Source: Desulfobulbaceae bacterium BRH_c16a (GTDB lineage: Bacteria > Desulfobacterota > Desulfobulbia > Desulfobulbales > Desulfocapsaceae). Taken from it: DNA of 64,000 bases. The stretch is from NCBI GenBank assembly GCA_000961725.1, contig LADS01000037.1:154699-218698 (forward strand). Reading direction: 5' to 3'. The first letter of the stretch is position 1; each line of letters starts with the position of its first letter. A program made the position numbers and the translations under genes. This document shows, in pieces, positions 25,833-34,835 of the stretch. The notes beneath the pieces were generated by a model. The model saw only the letters and a program-made list of their open reading frames with translations. It searched no databases and was not told the origin of the DNA.

Positions 25833-26813
25833 CTACAGCAAACCCTGCGCCTTATACCACTCGGCCGTTCTGGATAACCCTTCGTGCAGGCCGTACCTGG
25901 GGCTGTAGCCCAGCAGCCTTTTTGCCTTGCCGATATCAAAAGACCTGCTCTTTGTGAAAAAATCGACCCTCCTCCGGTAGATCGGCGGTTCGATGCCGAG
26001 AGGGATACAGATCTTTTCACAGAGCGAACCGGCAAGCTGAAAAGGCAGGGCGGGAATATGGACTTTGGTTTCCGGCCGGCCGGTGATTCTGGAAATTGTC
26101 GTGAGCAGGTCGTCGAGAATCATATTCTCTTCGCCGCCGATGATAAACACCTCGCCGATGGCCGCCCGAACCTCCGAAGCCAAAATAAAACCCTGTACCA
26201 GATCGTCGATATAGACCATATGGTAAAAGATCCTGCCGGTGCCGATGACCGGAGTGATCCTCTTTACCGCCAGCTTGAAAAGTTTCAGGAGCCGCATATC
26301 GCCGGGACCGTAAATTGCCGTCGGCCTGACGACCGACAGCGCCACACCGTTTTTCGCTGCAAATTCACGGGCCAGCAGTTCCCCTTCCAGTTTTGTTCGT
26401 TGGTAAATATCGGCGGGAGCATAAGGAGACTCCTCGGTTGCCGGCGGCACCTTCACATCGCCATGCACGCCTACCGTGCTGCAGTGGACAAACCTTTCGA
26501 CAGTATATTTTACCGCAGCTTCCAGCAGATGCCTGGTTCCCTCGACATGAATATCGTGGTAATCCTGATCGACTGAAGAGGCCGATCGAAACATCGCAGC
26601 GATATTGAAGATTTTTCCCACTCCGGCAACCGCTTTGTCCACCGCCGCCCGGTCTCTGATATCCCCTTCGTGTATCTCCAGGGCCGGATTCTGGTCAAGC
26701 GCCACGCGCGATCTGCTGCGCACCAGCAATCGTACCTGATGCCCGTCCTGCAGGAGCTTCTTGCTAAGATTGTGGCCGGTAAATCCCGTGCCTCCTGTTA
26801 CCAGTATTTTCAT
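25833..26813 (-). CDS. NAD-dependent epimerase/dehydratase (extended SDR)
   Basis: This 326-residue protein has the N-terminal nucleotide motif VTGGTGFTGHNL, an acidic GDIRD after beta-3, a catalytic Ser/Thr in HCSTVGVHG, and the Y-x3-K pair in IYQRTKLEGE. A VRPTAIYGPGD substrate-binding segment follows. It probably acts on a nucleotide-sugar or a sterol/lipid-like substrate. HpnA-like and dihydroflavonol-reductase-like SDRs share this layout, so the substrate is open. It overlaps the glycosyltransferase gene by 4 bases and ends an operon with glycosyltransferase, methyltransferase and a GlpD-like gene. Confidence 0.85.
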   Translation of the reverse strand: MKILVTGGTGFTGHNLSKKLLQDGHQVRLLVRSRSRVALDQNPALEIHEGDIRDRAAVDKAVAGVGKIFNIAAMFRSASSVDQDYHDIHVEGTRHLLEAAVKYTVERFVHCSTVGVHGDVKVPPATEESPYAPADIYQRTKLEGELLAREFAAKNGVALSVVRPTAIYGPGDMRLLKLFKLAVKRITPVIGTGRIFYHMVYIDDLVQGFILASEVRAAIGEVFIIGGEENMILDDLLTTISRITGRPETKVHIPALPFQLAGSLCEKICIPLGIEPPIYRRRVDFFTKSRSFDIGKAKRLLGYSPRYGLHEGLSRTAEWYKAQGLL

Positions 26814-28033
26814 GGATCCTTCCTTGGTTCAGAAAAAGGTCGCGCCGTTTCCGGCAATGCCGCGGATACCCTGTCGTAAAAATGGGTCAATTTCATCCTG
26901 AAGGCTTTAAGTGAATAGTTTTCCCTGGCAATCTCCCGTCCTTTTTGCCCCAAAGCCAGGCAGCCATTCGGATCGGCCAGGAGCTTTACCATTCCGGCCG
27001 CCATACTCTCCCTGGTCGGCTCTACAATACAGGCAAAACTCTCGTCAAGTACCTGGGTATGAGTGGGAAGATTGGTTGCCAGAACCGCCTTGCCGGAATC
27101 GAGGTAGGAATACAATTTCATCGGCGTATTGTTACCCTGAATCCGTGGCGAGAGTAAGATATCCGCCTGGGCGAGAAAATGCCCGAGCATGCCGACCGGC
27201 CTGGGACCGCAGAAGAAAGTATTATCGGCGATCTCAAGAGCCGCGGCCTTTTTTTGGTAAGCGGCGATAGTTTCTTCAGTCCCGCCGATGATGACCAGAT
27301 TGCCCCGGCAACCCTGGCCGAGCGCAAGCTGGAAGCTTTCGAGGAGCAGATCGATCCCCTGATATCTTTCCAGATTGCCGACATACAGCATGATCGGTCC
27401 GGAAATGCAGTATTGCTCAGACATCAACTCGTCCGAAGAAACATCCTCGCCGAGCAGACTGATATCCTCGAGGCGAACCACGAGTTTATCTGGGGCGTAA
27501 CAGTGGGCAATGTCTTCCAGGGATTTGCACACTGCGACAACCCCGGAACTGCCCCGGACCGCCAGTCGTTCAAAAAAATCGAGCACCGGACGAACAGGCC
27601 GCAGAAAGGAAAATTTTTCGACAACCTGCATGGCAAGAGACGAGTCCATATCGTAAATATATGGTATTTTATATATTTTTTTCAGAACCAAGGCAATAAA
27701 AGCCGATTCCTCAACAGCATGGATTACGTCAAAATTATGCCGCCGCAGCAGTTCAGCGGCCTTGAAAAACAAAAAAACATCGCATACCAGCTTTTTCCAG
27801 GAGAGGGATGGCGGGATGTTTTTTATCCCACTCAGCGCCTGAATCCGGTGGATCCGGACTCCGGCAATATCGACATCCTCTCCCTCATGAAAGACCAGAA
27901 GATGAACTTCATGGCCGAGCAGGGCCAACTCGCCTACCAGCAACCGCACGGCAATGGGTGTGCCCCGATTCTGAAAAAACGGCTGGGGGGCAATAACCAG
28001 GATGGATCGTGCTGCCCGACGGGTCTCTGTCAC
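26810..28033 (-). CDS. Family 4 glycosyltransferase (GT-B fold)
   Basis: This 407-residue protein begins ILVIAPQPFFQNRGTPIAVR, the N-terminal acceptor domain of many GT4 enzymes. The C-terminal donor domain carries IMLYVGNLERYQGIDLLL, GTEETIAAYQKKA, and LLSPRIQGNNTPMKLYSYLDSGKAVLATN, which replaces the more usual E-x7-E signature. It is likely retaining and likely acts on a membrane-linked glycan. The GTG start at 28033 is supported by a GAGGAG site 7 bases upstream. Confidence 0.85.
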   Translation of the reverse strand: MTETRRAARSILVIAPQPFFQNRGTPIAVRLLVGELALLGHEVHLLVFHEGEDVDIAGVRIHRIQALSGIKNIPPSLSWKKLVCDVFLFFKAAELLRRHNFDVIHAVEESAFIALVLKKIYKIPYIYDMDSSLAMQVVEKFSFLRPVRPVLDFFERLAVRGSSGVVAVCKSLEDIAHCYAPDKLVVRLEDISLLGEDVSSDELMSEQYCISGPIMLYVGNLERYQGIDLLLESFQLALGQGCRGNLVIIGGTEETIAAYQKKAAALEIADNTFFCGPRPVGMLGHFLAQADILLSPRIQGNNTPMKLYSYLDSGKAVLATNLPTHTQVLDESFACIVEPTRESMAAGMVKLLADPNGCLALGQKGREIARENYSLKAFRMKLTHFYDRVSAALPETARPFSEPRKDP

Positions 28034-28078
28034 AACAAACTCCTCACGGTGATGATCATTGCGGAACGGGGAAATGAC

Positions 28079-28795
28079 CTATGCTTTCCTGGTGCTTTTG
28101 CAGATAATCGGTGAGCCGAACAATTCGGTCAGGCCGGTCAGCCGAAAGCAGTTCTCGATCACCGTGGAGAACATCCTGTTATTGACTTTGCGGTGAACCA
28201 CCATGGGCAGCAGAAATTCCGGTTTGAAAACCGGTCGGCAGAAACCGTTTTTTTCCAGTTCGGCGGCGATCTCTCCTCGTGAAAAGAGGGTGAAGGGACG
28301 GGTATTGCCCTCCATTTTCTTCTTCATGGCAAAGAACTGCTCATATAAAATATTGGTGGATCGCCGGTCCGGATAGTCGAAGATAACGGCTTTATCGGCC
28401 ACCCGGCACAATTCGGCAAGGAGTTCACGCCATCTGCCGACATGGGGCAGCAGACGAAAAGCCATGGTCACATCAAAAGAGCGATTGCCAAAGGGCAACT
28501 CGAGAGAATCGCAGGTGAAATATTCAAAACCTCCCGGCGGAATCCGTTGGTCGAGGCGCTGCCGACAGCTGTCGTCACTGCCGGTCACCGTTACATCGAA
28601 TCCTTTTTCCACCAGCGGTCCGGCCAGCTGGGCATGACCGCCGCCGACATCGAGTATCCTCGCCTTGGCATCCGGCAGAAGGTCGAGCGTGATCGCCGCC
28701 TGCCGGTCGAGGAAATATTCCCCCGCCGCCCCACTGAACCGGGCAGCGTAATCGGCAGTTGCCGTCTCTCTATCCGCTGTTTCCGAAAACATCAT
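28079..28795 (-). CDS. Class I SAM-dependent methyltransferase
   Basis: This 238-residue protein has the SAM-binding motif ARILDVGGGHAQLAGPLVEKG (motif I), VTGSDDS at the acidic position, and the post-motif LPFGNRSFDVTMAFRLLPHV typical of the Methyltransf_11 family. The ATG at 28795 overlaps the stop of the preceding GlpD-like gene (ATGA), so the two are translationally coupled. The substrate is probably a lipid or glycan intermediate made by this cluster. Confidence 0.85.
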   Translation of the reverse strand: MMFSETADRETATADYAARFSGAAGEYFLDRQAAITLDLLPDAKARILDVGGGHAQLAGPLVEKGFDVTVTGSDDSCRQRLDQRIPPGGFEYFTCDSLELPFGNRSFDVTMAFRLLPHVGRWRELLAELCRVADKAVIFDYPDRRSTNILYEQFFAMKKKMEGNTRPFTLFSRGEIAAELEKNGFCRPVFKPEFLLPMVVHRKVNNRMFSTVIENCFRLTGLTELFGSPIICKSTRKA

Positions 28796-30471
28796 GTCCC
28801 GCCTTTCTCGTAGAGTGGTGCAAAAACTTGCAGGACACCTGCAATTTGCCGTTCCCGTTCTTCGCCTGTCCATGACAATTCGCGCCCCATGAAATCGGCA
28901 AGCAGGGCAAGGGTGCTGGTATCGGGACATTCCGCCGAGCCCAGGGACGACCTGCGAAAGACCACATCAGCCAGGGTTGACGCCATCTCCTCATGAATAA
29001 AATACAGTACTTCGGCAGCCAGCAGAGGCGGTTCTTCGCTCAGCCAGTAGGACTCTCCGTTTTTCGCACCGCCGTTTTGCACCAGTACCGCGAAAACCGC
29101 ACGCCACCGCGCTCCGTAGTGTCGCTTGAGATGCGCTTTGATCTCTGGATACTCGCGCCCCAGTTGTTTGATCGTCGGGCCATGGTCGAGGCGTTGCGGG
29201 GAAGCGGCGGTATATGAACCGGGTGTTCGCTGCCCGAGATGATTTTCGTCCTGCAGCAATTTCACCATTTTTTCAGCAATGTCCGGTGCGGTGGTGTATT
29301 TAACTCCTTTTATGGAGAAAAGCCCGTTTGTGCCATGAGCCGAACCGTCGGCGATGATCTGCGACGATTTATCGAGCTGAACCGAATCGGCCTGGTTTTC
29401 ATCGGCCTCCGTCATGGGCAACAGACCGCCATGGCAAAAAGTGACATCGCCCATGGTCAGCCCGGCGGCCGGATAGATCTTGTTGATGTCGTCGATAACC
29501 TCCTGAATATCCTGCCGCTGCAGGGAAAAATCATCCACCGCGCCGCGATACGGCTTGTATGTAGTGCCGATCATGGTGTAATTTTCCTGCCACGGAACAA
29601 AAAAGAACAATCTTTTCCCGCGCTTGATGAGCGCATCCCGGTCGGTGAAATCGGTATAGCCCTCAAGGCCGACTGCATACTTTCGAAAGAGCCTCTTTTT
29701 CACCACAACGTTGATTGCCGTGGCCCAGTTGCCTGCACGCGGCAAGCGGTCGCCGGCCAGCCGTTCGAGCCAAGGCCCTGCGGCGTTGACCACTGCCCGG
29801 GATTTCACCCGAATCGTCCGGTCGGTCGACATATCGCGCACCAGCACTCCCGAAACCCGGGCACCGTCTTTTTCCACTGCCGTAACCTCGGCATAATTGG
29901 CGACATCGGCCCCGTATCTCGCCGCCTCCAGCACATATTCGAGCACCAGTCGTTCGGTATTGCCGGCGATGGCATCGTACCAGATCGCTCCACCGGTCAG
30001 ACCGTTCTCCTTGATGCCGGGAACCACCCACTTCACTTCCTCCGCAGAAATCGCCGTTCCACCGGGCAATCGGTTTTCCGGAGGTATTGCCCGATTGCGA
30101 TCGAATGCCACCAGATCGTAAACGGCAAAGGCCAGGCGCATCATTTCCCGACCCTTTATGCCATGACCGTAGGTGGGCATCAGGCAGGCCAGAGGCTTGA
30201 CCAGATGGGGAGCAAAGGCCATCATCGATCTGCGCGAGGCGATCGACTCCCGCATCCTTTTGAAATCGCCGTGCTGCAGGTAGCGGATGCCGCCATGAAT
30301 GATTTTCAGGCTATTTGCCGAGGTCGAATGACCGAAGTCGTCTTTTTCAAGCAACGCCACCCGGTATCCGGCCTTCGCCGCAGCGAGCGTTAAAACCGCA
30401 CCATGAATTCCGCCGCCAACGATGACCAGATCGTATTGATTTTCACCCAACCTTCCAATATTTTTCTTCAT
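28792..30471 (-). CDS. FAD-dependent glycerol-3-phosphate dehydrogenase-like protein (GlpD/GlpA family)
   Basis: This protein of about 559 residues has an N-terminal FAD motif DLVIVGGGIHGAVLTLAAAKAG and the GlpD signatures DFGHSTSANSLKIIHGGIRYLQ and VNAAGPWLERL. FVPWQENYTMIGTTYKPY and the C-terminal GVKYTTAPDIAEKM follow. It would oxidise sn-glycerol-3-phosphate and pass electrons to quinone, or act on a related hydroxy substrate. Its placement at the head of a glycosyltransferase cluster rather than with glpK/glpF suggests a biosynthetic or lipid-linked role; that is inference. The ATG at 30471 follows GGAGAAA. Confidence 0.82.
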   Translation of the reverse strand: MKKNIGRLGENQYDLVIVGGGIHGAVLTLAAAKAGYRVALLEKDDFGHSTSANSLKIIHGGIRYLQHGDFKRMRESIASRRSMMAFAPHLVKPLACLMPTYGHGIKGREMMRLAFAVYDLVAFDRNRAIPPENRLPGGTAISAEEVKWVVPGIKENGLTGGAIWYDAIAGNTERLVLEYVLEAARYGADVANYAEVTAVEKDGARVSGVLVRDMSTDRTIRVKSRAVVNAAGPWLERLAGDRLPRAGNWATAINVVVKKRLFRKYAVGLEGYTDFTDRDALIKRGKRLFFFVPWQENYTMIGTTYKPYRGAVDDFSLQRQDIQEVIDDINKIYPAAGLTMGDVTFCHGGLLPMTEADENQADSVQLDKSSQIIADGSAHGTNGLFSIKGVKYTTAPDIAEKMVKLLQDENHLGQRTPGSYTAASPQRLDHGPTIKQLGREYPEIKAHLKRHYGARWRAVFAVLVQNGGAKNGESYWLSEEPPLLAAEVLYFIHEEMASTLADVVFRRSSLGSAECPDTSTLALLADFMGRELSWTGEERERQIAGVLQVFAPLYEKGGT

Positions 30472-30705
30472 TTTCTCCAACGAACGGATAACAAGGTAGA
30501 TCGTTCAGTAACATGGTTTTCATACTAGGATTCCCAGGCAGAATCCAAAAAGACTCATCATGCAATGCGGGAATCAGGACAGAGCTGCTTGAAGGGAATG
30601 CCGATAAGCCTGTTTTCGGACTCAACAGGTAAAATATCCTACATATCAGAATCCGCGCCTAAAAGAAACACCAATATCCGCAAAAACAGGAGTGGAAAGT
30701 CGGAG

Positions 30706-31281
30706 TTATATTCGGCCGCCGGCAATATCCCTGCCGAATTGTTCGGCTCTGGTCAGCTCATCCGGTAATTCAAGGACCGCTTTTTTTGCATCGACCCCTT
30801 TTACCAGAAAATCCCCGCCGTAGTCGATATCCATGGCGTCAAATATATACCGCGTCGTCAACACGCAGCAGTCGAAAATTTTCGGGCCGGTGGTGGCAGA
30901 GGTGGAAAGGAGATACCCTTTGCGCCCTTCGCCCTGACGGAATCGTATCTTGAGCAGATATTTTCTCGACCAACGAGCCTGGAATCGGTCTCCGCAGAGC
31001 TTGGTCTGGCCGGAGAGCCCATAGAAATAGACCGGGCTGACCAGGAGAATACGGTCGGCCGCATCCACTGCCTCATATACCCCGACCATATCGTCCTTGA
31101 CTACACAGACACCGGTCTTTTCACAGCCGCCACAGCCTTGGCATGGACGCAGCTGCAAATCATTGAGCCGGATATAATCGACCGTTCCGCCTTCTTTTTC
31201 CACCCCCTCTCCAACCTTGCGGGCCAATGTTTCACTGTTTCCTCCCTTGCGGGGGCTTCCCAGCAATACCAGCATTTTCAT
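30706..31281 (-). CDS. Flavodoxin-fold NAD(P)H-dependent FMN reductase / iron-sulfur-flavoprotein-like
   Basis: This 191-residue protein begins MKMLVLLGSPRKGGNSETLA, the FMN phosphate-binding loop of the NADPH-dependent FMN reductase family. A cysteine motif CQGCGGCEKTGVC follows at about residues 48-60, as in archaeal/clostridial iron-sulfur flavoproteins. SPVYFYGLSGQTKLCGDR binds the flavin ring. It probably moves electrons from ferredoxin or NAD(P)H to a small acceptor. A GGGAG ribosome site supports the start. It is divergent from the glycyl radical enzyme operon. Confidence 0.8.
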   Translation of the reverse strand: MKMLVLLGSPRKGGNSETLARKVGEGVEKEGGTVDYIRLNDLQLRPCQGCGGCEKTGVCVVKDDMVGVYEAVDAADRILLVSPVYFYGLSGQTKLCGDRFQARWSRKYLLKIRFRQGEGRKGYLLSTSATTGPKIFDCCVLTTRYIFDAMDIDYGGDFLVKGVDAKKAVLELPDELTRAEQFGRDIAGGRI

Positions 31282-31408
31282 AGCAGAATCTCCCTTGGTC
31301 TTTTTTGAACGATCTTGTCGCTCCCGGCTTTTGCCGTTTTATCATGCAGGTCAATGCAGAACTTTACCACTTTTGCAACTTCTCTGTCAGCTACATTCAT
31401 AAAACACC

Positions 31409-31440
31409 TTGAGAAGTATACAATCATAGTATACATTCTC
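31409..31440 (+). promoter_or_regulatory. Promoter overlapped by a GTATAC palindromic operator, upstream of the glycyl radical operon
   Basis: A -35-like TTGAGA at 31409 and a -10-like TACATT at 31432 are 17 bases apart. Covering them is the palindrome GAGAA-GTATAC-...-GTATAC-TTCTC (31411-31440). GTATAC-centred dyads are typical of FCD-type GntR regulators, so substrate-responsive repression is likely. No GntR gene is in the window. Confidence 0.6.
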
Positions 31441-31487
31441 TTGAGAGCGGCTTTACCCTTGCCTGAGAATGAGATTTATTGTTAACT

Positions 31488-32405
31488 ATGAGCATGACCA
31501 TAGCCAAAGCTATCATATTCGCCATCAAAAGGTATGCCCTGCATGATGGCCCCAATATTCGGACCACGATTTTTTTCAAAGGATGCCCGCTTACTTGCCA
31601 CTGGTGCCATAATCCCGAGGGCATGGACTTCAAGATTAAAATCCTGAGTCTTACGGAGAAGTGCGTGGGATGCAGGGAGTGTATAACAAACTGCCCGGAA
31701 AACGCCTTGCAGCACACTGCGGATGGAATCCTTCGTGCCGAAGAAAGATGCGTGATGTGCCACACCTGTGTCGACATCTGCCCGGCGCTGGCCCAGGAGG
31801 CGACCGGATGGCCGGTCACTGTTGACGGACTTGTCGCTGAAATCAAGAAGGATCTGCCGTTTTTCGACCAGTCCGGCGGCGGCATTACCTGCTCCGGCGG
31901 CGAACCGCTCTGCCAGCCGGAAAGTCTCCTTGCTCTGCTGAAGGCCTGCGGCGCGCTGGGCATCCACCGGGCCGTCGATACCAGCGGCTTCGCCCCCACC
32001 GAAACCGTCCTGCGCATCGCCCGGGAAACGGACCTGTTTCTCTTCGATCTGAAACACATGGACAGCACATGCCATGAACGGTATACCGGTGTTACCAACG
32101 ATCTGATTCTGCATAATCTGCAGGCGCTGGCAGCAACCGGCAAGGCCATCAGGATTCGCATTCCCCTCATCGCCGGGGTCAACACCGATGATAAGAACAT
32201 TCAGGCAACCGGGGCTTTCGCTGCCGGATGCACCGGCGTGGAAGGGATCGATGTCTTGCCGTATCACCCTTCGGCCACTGCCAAATACCGAAAACTCGAC
32301 CGTAAGTACCAGGGAAAACTCTTGACAACGCCCTCCGCCGAGACTTTGGCGCGGGTTGTACAGACACTCAAGCAGTACATAGACGATGTCCGTATCGGAG
32401 GATAA
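31488..32405 (+). CDS. hypE: Glycyl radical enzyme activating enzyme (radical SAM), HypE/PflA type
   Basis: This protein of about 305 residues has the radical SAM motif C-x3-C-x2-C at Cys33/37/40 (GCPLTCHWCHNPEG). It has the two-cluster ferredoxin insert of non-PFL activases (CVGCRECITNCP and CVMCHTCVDICP). The SAM-binding ITCSGGEPL follows. It abstracts a hydrogen from the radical glycine of the dehydratase encoded one base downstream. The ATG at 31488 (or 31494) is preferred; the apparent TTG at 31479 is unlikely. The symbol depends on the HypD identification of its partner; note that it is unrelated to hydrogenase hypE. Confidence 0.85.
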   Translation: MSMTIAKAIIFAIKRYALHDGPNIRTTIFFKGCPLTCHWCHNPEGMDFKIKILSLTEKCVGCRECITNCPENALQHTADGILRAEERCVMCHTCVDICPALAQEATGWPVTVDGLVAEIKKDLPFFDQSGGGITCSGGEPLCQPESLLALLKACGALGIHRAVDTSGFAPTETVLRIARETDLFLFDLKHMDSTCHERYTGVTNDLILHNLQALAATGKAIRIRIPLIAGVNTDDKNIQATGAFAAGCTGVEGIDVLPYHPSATAKYRKLDRKYQGKLLTTPSAETLARVVQTLKQYIDDVRIGG

Positions 32406-32406
32406 A

Positions 32407-34773
32407 ATGAACAGCCGAATTGCCAAACTAAGAGAACAGAGCTTTGCAACACAGCCAGCGATTTCCATTGAACGTGCTCTGCTCGAGACTGAATTCTATC
32501 TGGAAAACAACGGGAAATACTCACTCCCGGTGCTGCGCGCCCTCTGCTTCAAATATCTCTGTGAGCACAAAACCCTCTATATAGGCGACGGTGAACTCAT
32601 CGTCGGCGAGCGTGGCCCGGGCCCGAAAGTGGTGCCGACTTTCCCCGAACTCACCTGCCACAGTGCCGATGACCTACGCATCCTGAACGACCGGGCCATG
32701 ACCAGCTACCGCGTCGCGAAAGAAGATATTCGCCGCTATGAAGAGACTGTCATCCCCTACTGGCAGGGGCGATCGATGCGCGACCGCATCTTCAGCAATG
32801 TTCCCGAAGAATGGCGAACGGCCTATGAAGCGGGATTGTTCACCGAATTCATGGAGCAGCGTGCCCCCGGCCATACCGCCCTCGACGGAACCATCTTCGC
32901 CATGGGCATGAACGATTTTAAAAAACGCATTGCCGAGCGGATGGATCGCCTCGATTACCATAATGACCGGGCGGCCTCCGACAAGGCCGAGCAGTTGCAG
33001 GCCATGGATATTGCCTGCGACGCCGCGATCATTTTTGCCGACCGTCATGCCGAGCTGGCCGAAGCCATGGCCCTCGCCGAATCAAACACGGAACGCCGGG
33101 CAGAACTCAGGCAGATTGCCGAGATCTGCCGCCGGGTGCCGGCGGAAAAGCCGCGAACCTTCCACGAAGCATTGCAAATGTACTGGTTTGTCCATCTTGG
33201 CACCATCACCGAGCTGAACGGCTGGGATGCCATGACCCCCGGTCACATCGACCAGCATCTCTTCCCGTTTTATGAAAAGGATGTCGCCCGGCAGGTGCTT
33301 GATCGCGACAAAGCCAAGGAACTGCTCAGCTGCCTGTGGATCAAGGTCAACAACCACACCGCGCCACCCAAGGTCGGTGTTACCGCCAAGGAAAGCGGAA
33401 CCTACAACGATTTTACCCAGATCAACCTCGGCGGCCTGAACAGTGCGGGGGCCGACGCCTCCAATGAGGTCTCCTATATCTGTCTCGAGGTTTCAGACGA
33501 ACTGCACCTCCTTCAGCCCCAGCCGAGCGTCCATATCAGCAGCAAGACTCCCGACCGCTTCCTGAAAGCCGCAGCCAGGGTAATCCGCAAAGGTTACGGC
33601 TATCCGTCCGTTTTTAATACAGATGCGGTTATCATGGAGCAGGTGCGGGTTGGAAAAACCGTGGAAGACGCCCGCGAAGGCGGAACCAGCGGCTGTATCG
33701 AGACCGGGGCTTTCGGCAAGGAGGCCTATATCCTCACAGGCTACCTGAATGTCCCCAAGATACTTGAAGTAACCTTGAATAACGGAAGAGACCCGCTTAC
33801 CGGGAAAATGGTCTCCATCGCCACCGGCGATCCGGCAACCTTCCGTAGCTTCGACGAGTTGTATGCGGCCTTCACCAGACAGCTCGAATATGTGGTCGAT
33901 CTGAAAATCAAGGTCAACAACTATATTGAAAGGATGTACGCCAAGTACTCCCCGGCGCCGTTCCTCTCGGTGGTCATCCACGACTGCATTGAAAAGGGCC
34001 GGGACTACTACGACGGCGGCCCGCGTTACAACACCAATTATATCCAGTGCTGCGGCATCGGCACCGTTACCGACAGCCTGTCGGCGATCAAAACCCATGT
34101 CTTCGATGGGGATAAAGTTTCGATGGAGCGACTGCTCGGCGCGCTGCAAAACAATTTTGCAGGTGAAAAAGAAAAAGCCCTGCGTTTAAGACTCTGGAAC
34201 AAAACGCCGTTCTACGGCAACGACGACGACCGGGCCGATGAAATCATGAAGCGGGTCTACGGCTCCCTCTTTGCCGCCATCGACGGCAAACCCAACACTA
34301 AGGGCACGGTCTATCACCTGAACATGCTGTCGACCACCTGCCATGTCTACTTCGGCAAGATGCTGGGAGCTTCCGCCAACGGCCGCTTAGCCCACCTGCC
34401 GGAATCGGATGGAACCTCTCCTTCCCATGGCGCCGACCGCAACGGCCCGACGGCAGTGATAAAATCGCTCAGCAAGATGGACCAACTGAAGTCGGGGGGG
34501 ACTCTCCTGAACCAGCGTTTCCTCCCCAGCGTGCTGGCAACAGAACAGGATCTCGACAAGCTCGGCAGCCTCATCCGCACCTATTTCACCCTGGGCGGCC
34601 ACCATATCCAGTTCAATGTCGTCGACACCAAGACACTGCGCACGGCCCAGGCCCATCCCGACGAATACCGGAACCTGCTGGTCCGGGTCGCCGGTTACAG
34701 CGATTATTTTGTCGATCTCGACAAGGAACACCAGGAAGAGATCATCAGCAGAACGGAACAGGAACTGGTATAA
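32407..34773 (+). CDS. hypD: Glycyl radical enzyme, trans-4-hydroxy-L-proline dehydratase (HypD-like)
   Basis: This 788-residue protein has the thiyl-radical Cys430 and the general base Glu432 in GGTSGCIETG, and the glycyl radical at Gly763 in RVAGYSD. Residues recalled from Clostridioides difficile HypD (H160, D278, S334, F340, C434, E436, Y450) all appear here at a constant offset of four: H156, D274, S330, F336, C430, E432 and Y446. This argues against pyruvate formate-lyase, choline-lyase or isethionate-lyase. It removes water from hydroxyproline to give pyrroline-5-carboxylate. A GGAGGA ribosome site precedes the ATG at 32407. No proC follows; an aspartate aminotransferase gene is the convergent neighbour. 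The name is unrelated to hydrogenase HypD. Confidence 0.88.
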   Translation: MNSRIAKLREQSFATQPAISIERALLETEFYLENNGKYSLPVLRALCFKYLCEHKTLYIGDGELIVGERGPGPKVVPTFPELTCHSADDLRILNDRAMTSYRVAKEDIRRYEETVIPYWQGRSMRDRIFSNVPEEWRTAYEAGLFTEFMEQRAPGHTALDGTIFAMGMNDFKKRIAERMDRLDYHNDRAASDKAEQLQAMDIACDAAIIFADRHAELAEAMALAESNTERRAELRQIAEICRRVPAEKPRTFHEALQMYWFVHLGTITELNGWDAMTPGHIDQHLFPFYEKDVARQVLDRDKAKELLSCLWIKVNNHTAPPKVGVTAKESGTYNDFTQINLGGLNSAGADASNEVSYICLEVSDELHLLQPQPSVHISSKTPDRFLKAAARVIRKGYGYPSVFNTDAVIMEQVRVGKTVEDAREGGTSGCIETGAFGKEAYILTGYLNVPKILEVTLNNGRDPLTGKMVSIATGDPATFRSFDELYAAFTRQLEYVVDLKIKVNNYIERMYAKYSPAPFLSVVIHDCIEKGRDYYDGGPRYNTNYIQCCGIGTVTDSLSAIKTHVFDGDKVSMERLLGALQNNFAGEKEKALRLRLWNKTPFYGNDDDRADEIMKRVYGSLFAAIDGKPNTKGTVYHLNMLSTTCHVYFGKMLGASANGRLAHLPESDGTSPSHGADRNGPTAVIKSLSKMDQLKSGGTLLNQRFLPSVLATEQDLDKLGSLIRTYFTLGGHHIQFNVVDTKTLRTAQAHPDEYRNLLVRVAGYSDYFVDLDKEHQEEIISRTEQELV

Positions 34774-34779
34774 AAAAAA

Positions 34780-34810
34780 GGGGCGGAGGTGTCGATGTCA
34801 CCTCTGCCCC
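34780..34810. terminator. Bidirectional intrinsic terminator
   Basis: A 12-bp stem with one G-T pair (34780-34791 with 34799-34810) and a 7-base loop, with A8 before and T4 after. It can end both the glycyl radical operon and the convergent aminotransferase gene. Confidence 0.85.
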
Positions 34811-34835
34811 TTTTGTACGCTACATCCAAATATTT

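Noticed and set aside
32407..34773. Choline TMA-lyase, isethionate lyase or pyruvate formate-lyase identity for the glycyl radical enzyme
   Set aside because: The Cys region reads GGTSGCIETG and the recalled HypD active-site residues are all present at one constant offset; PFL would need two adjacent Cys.
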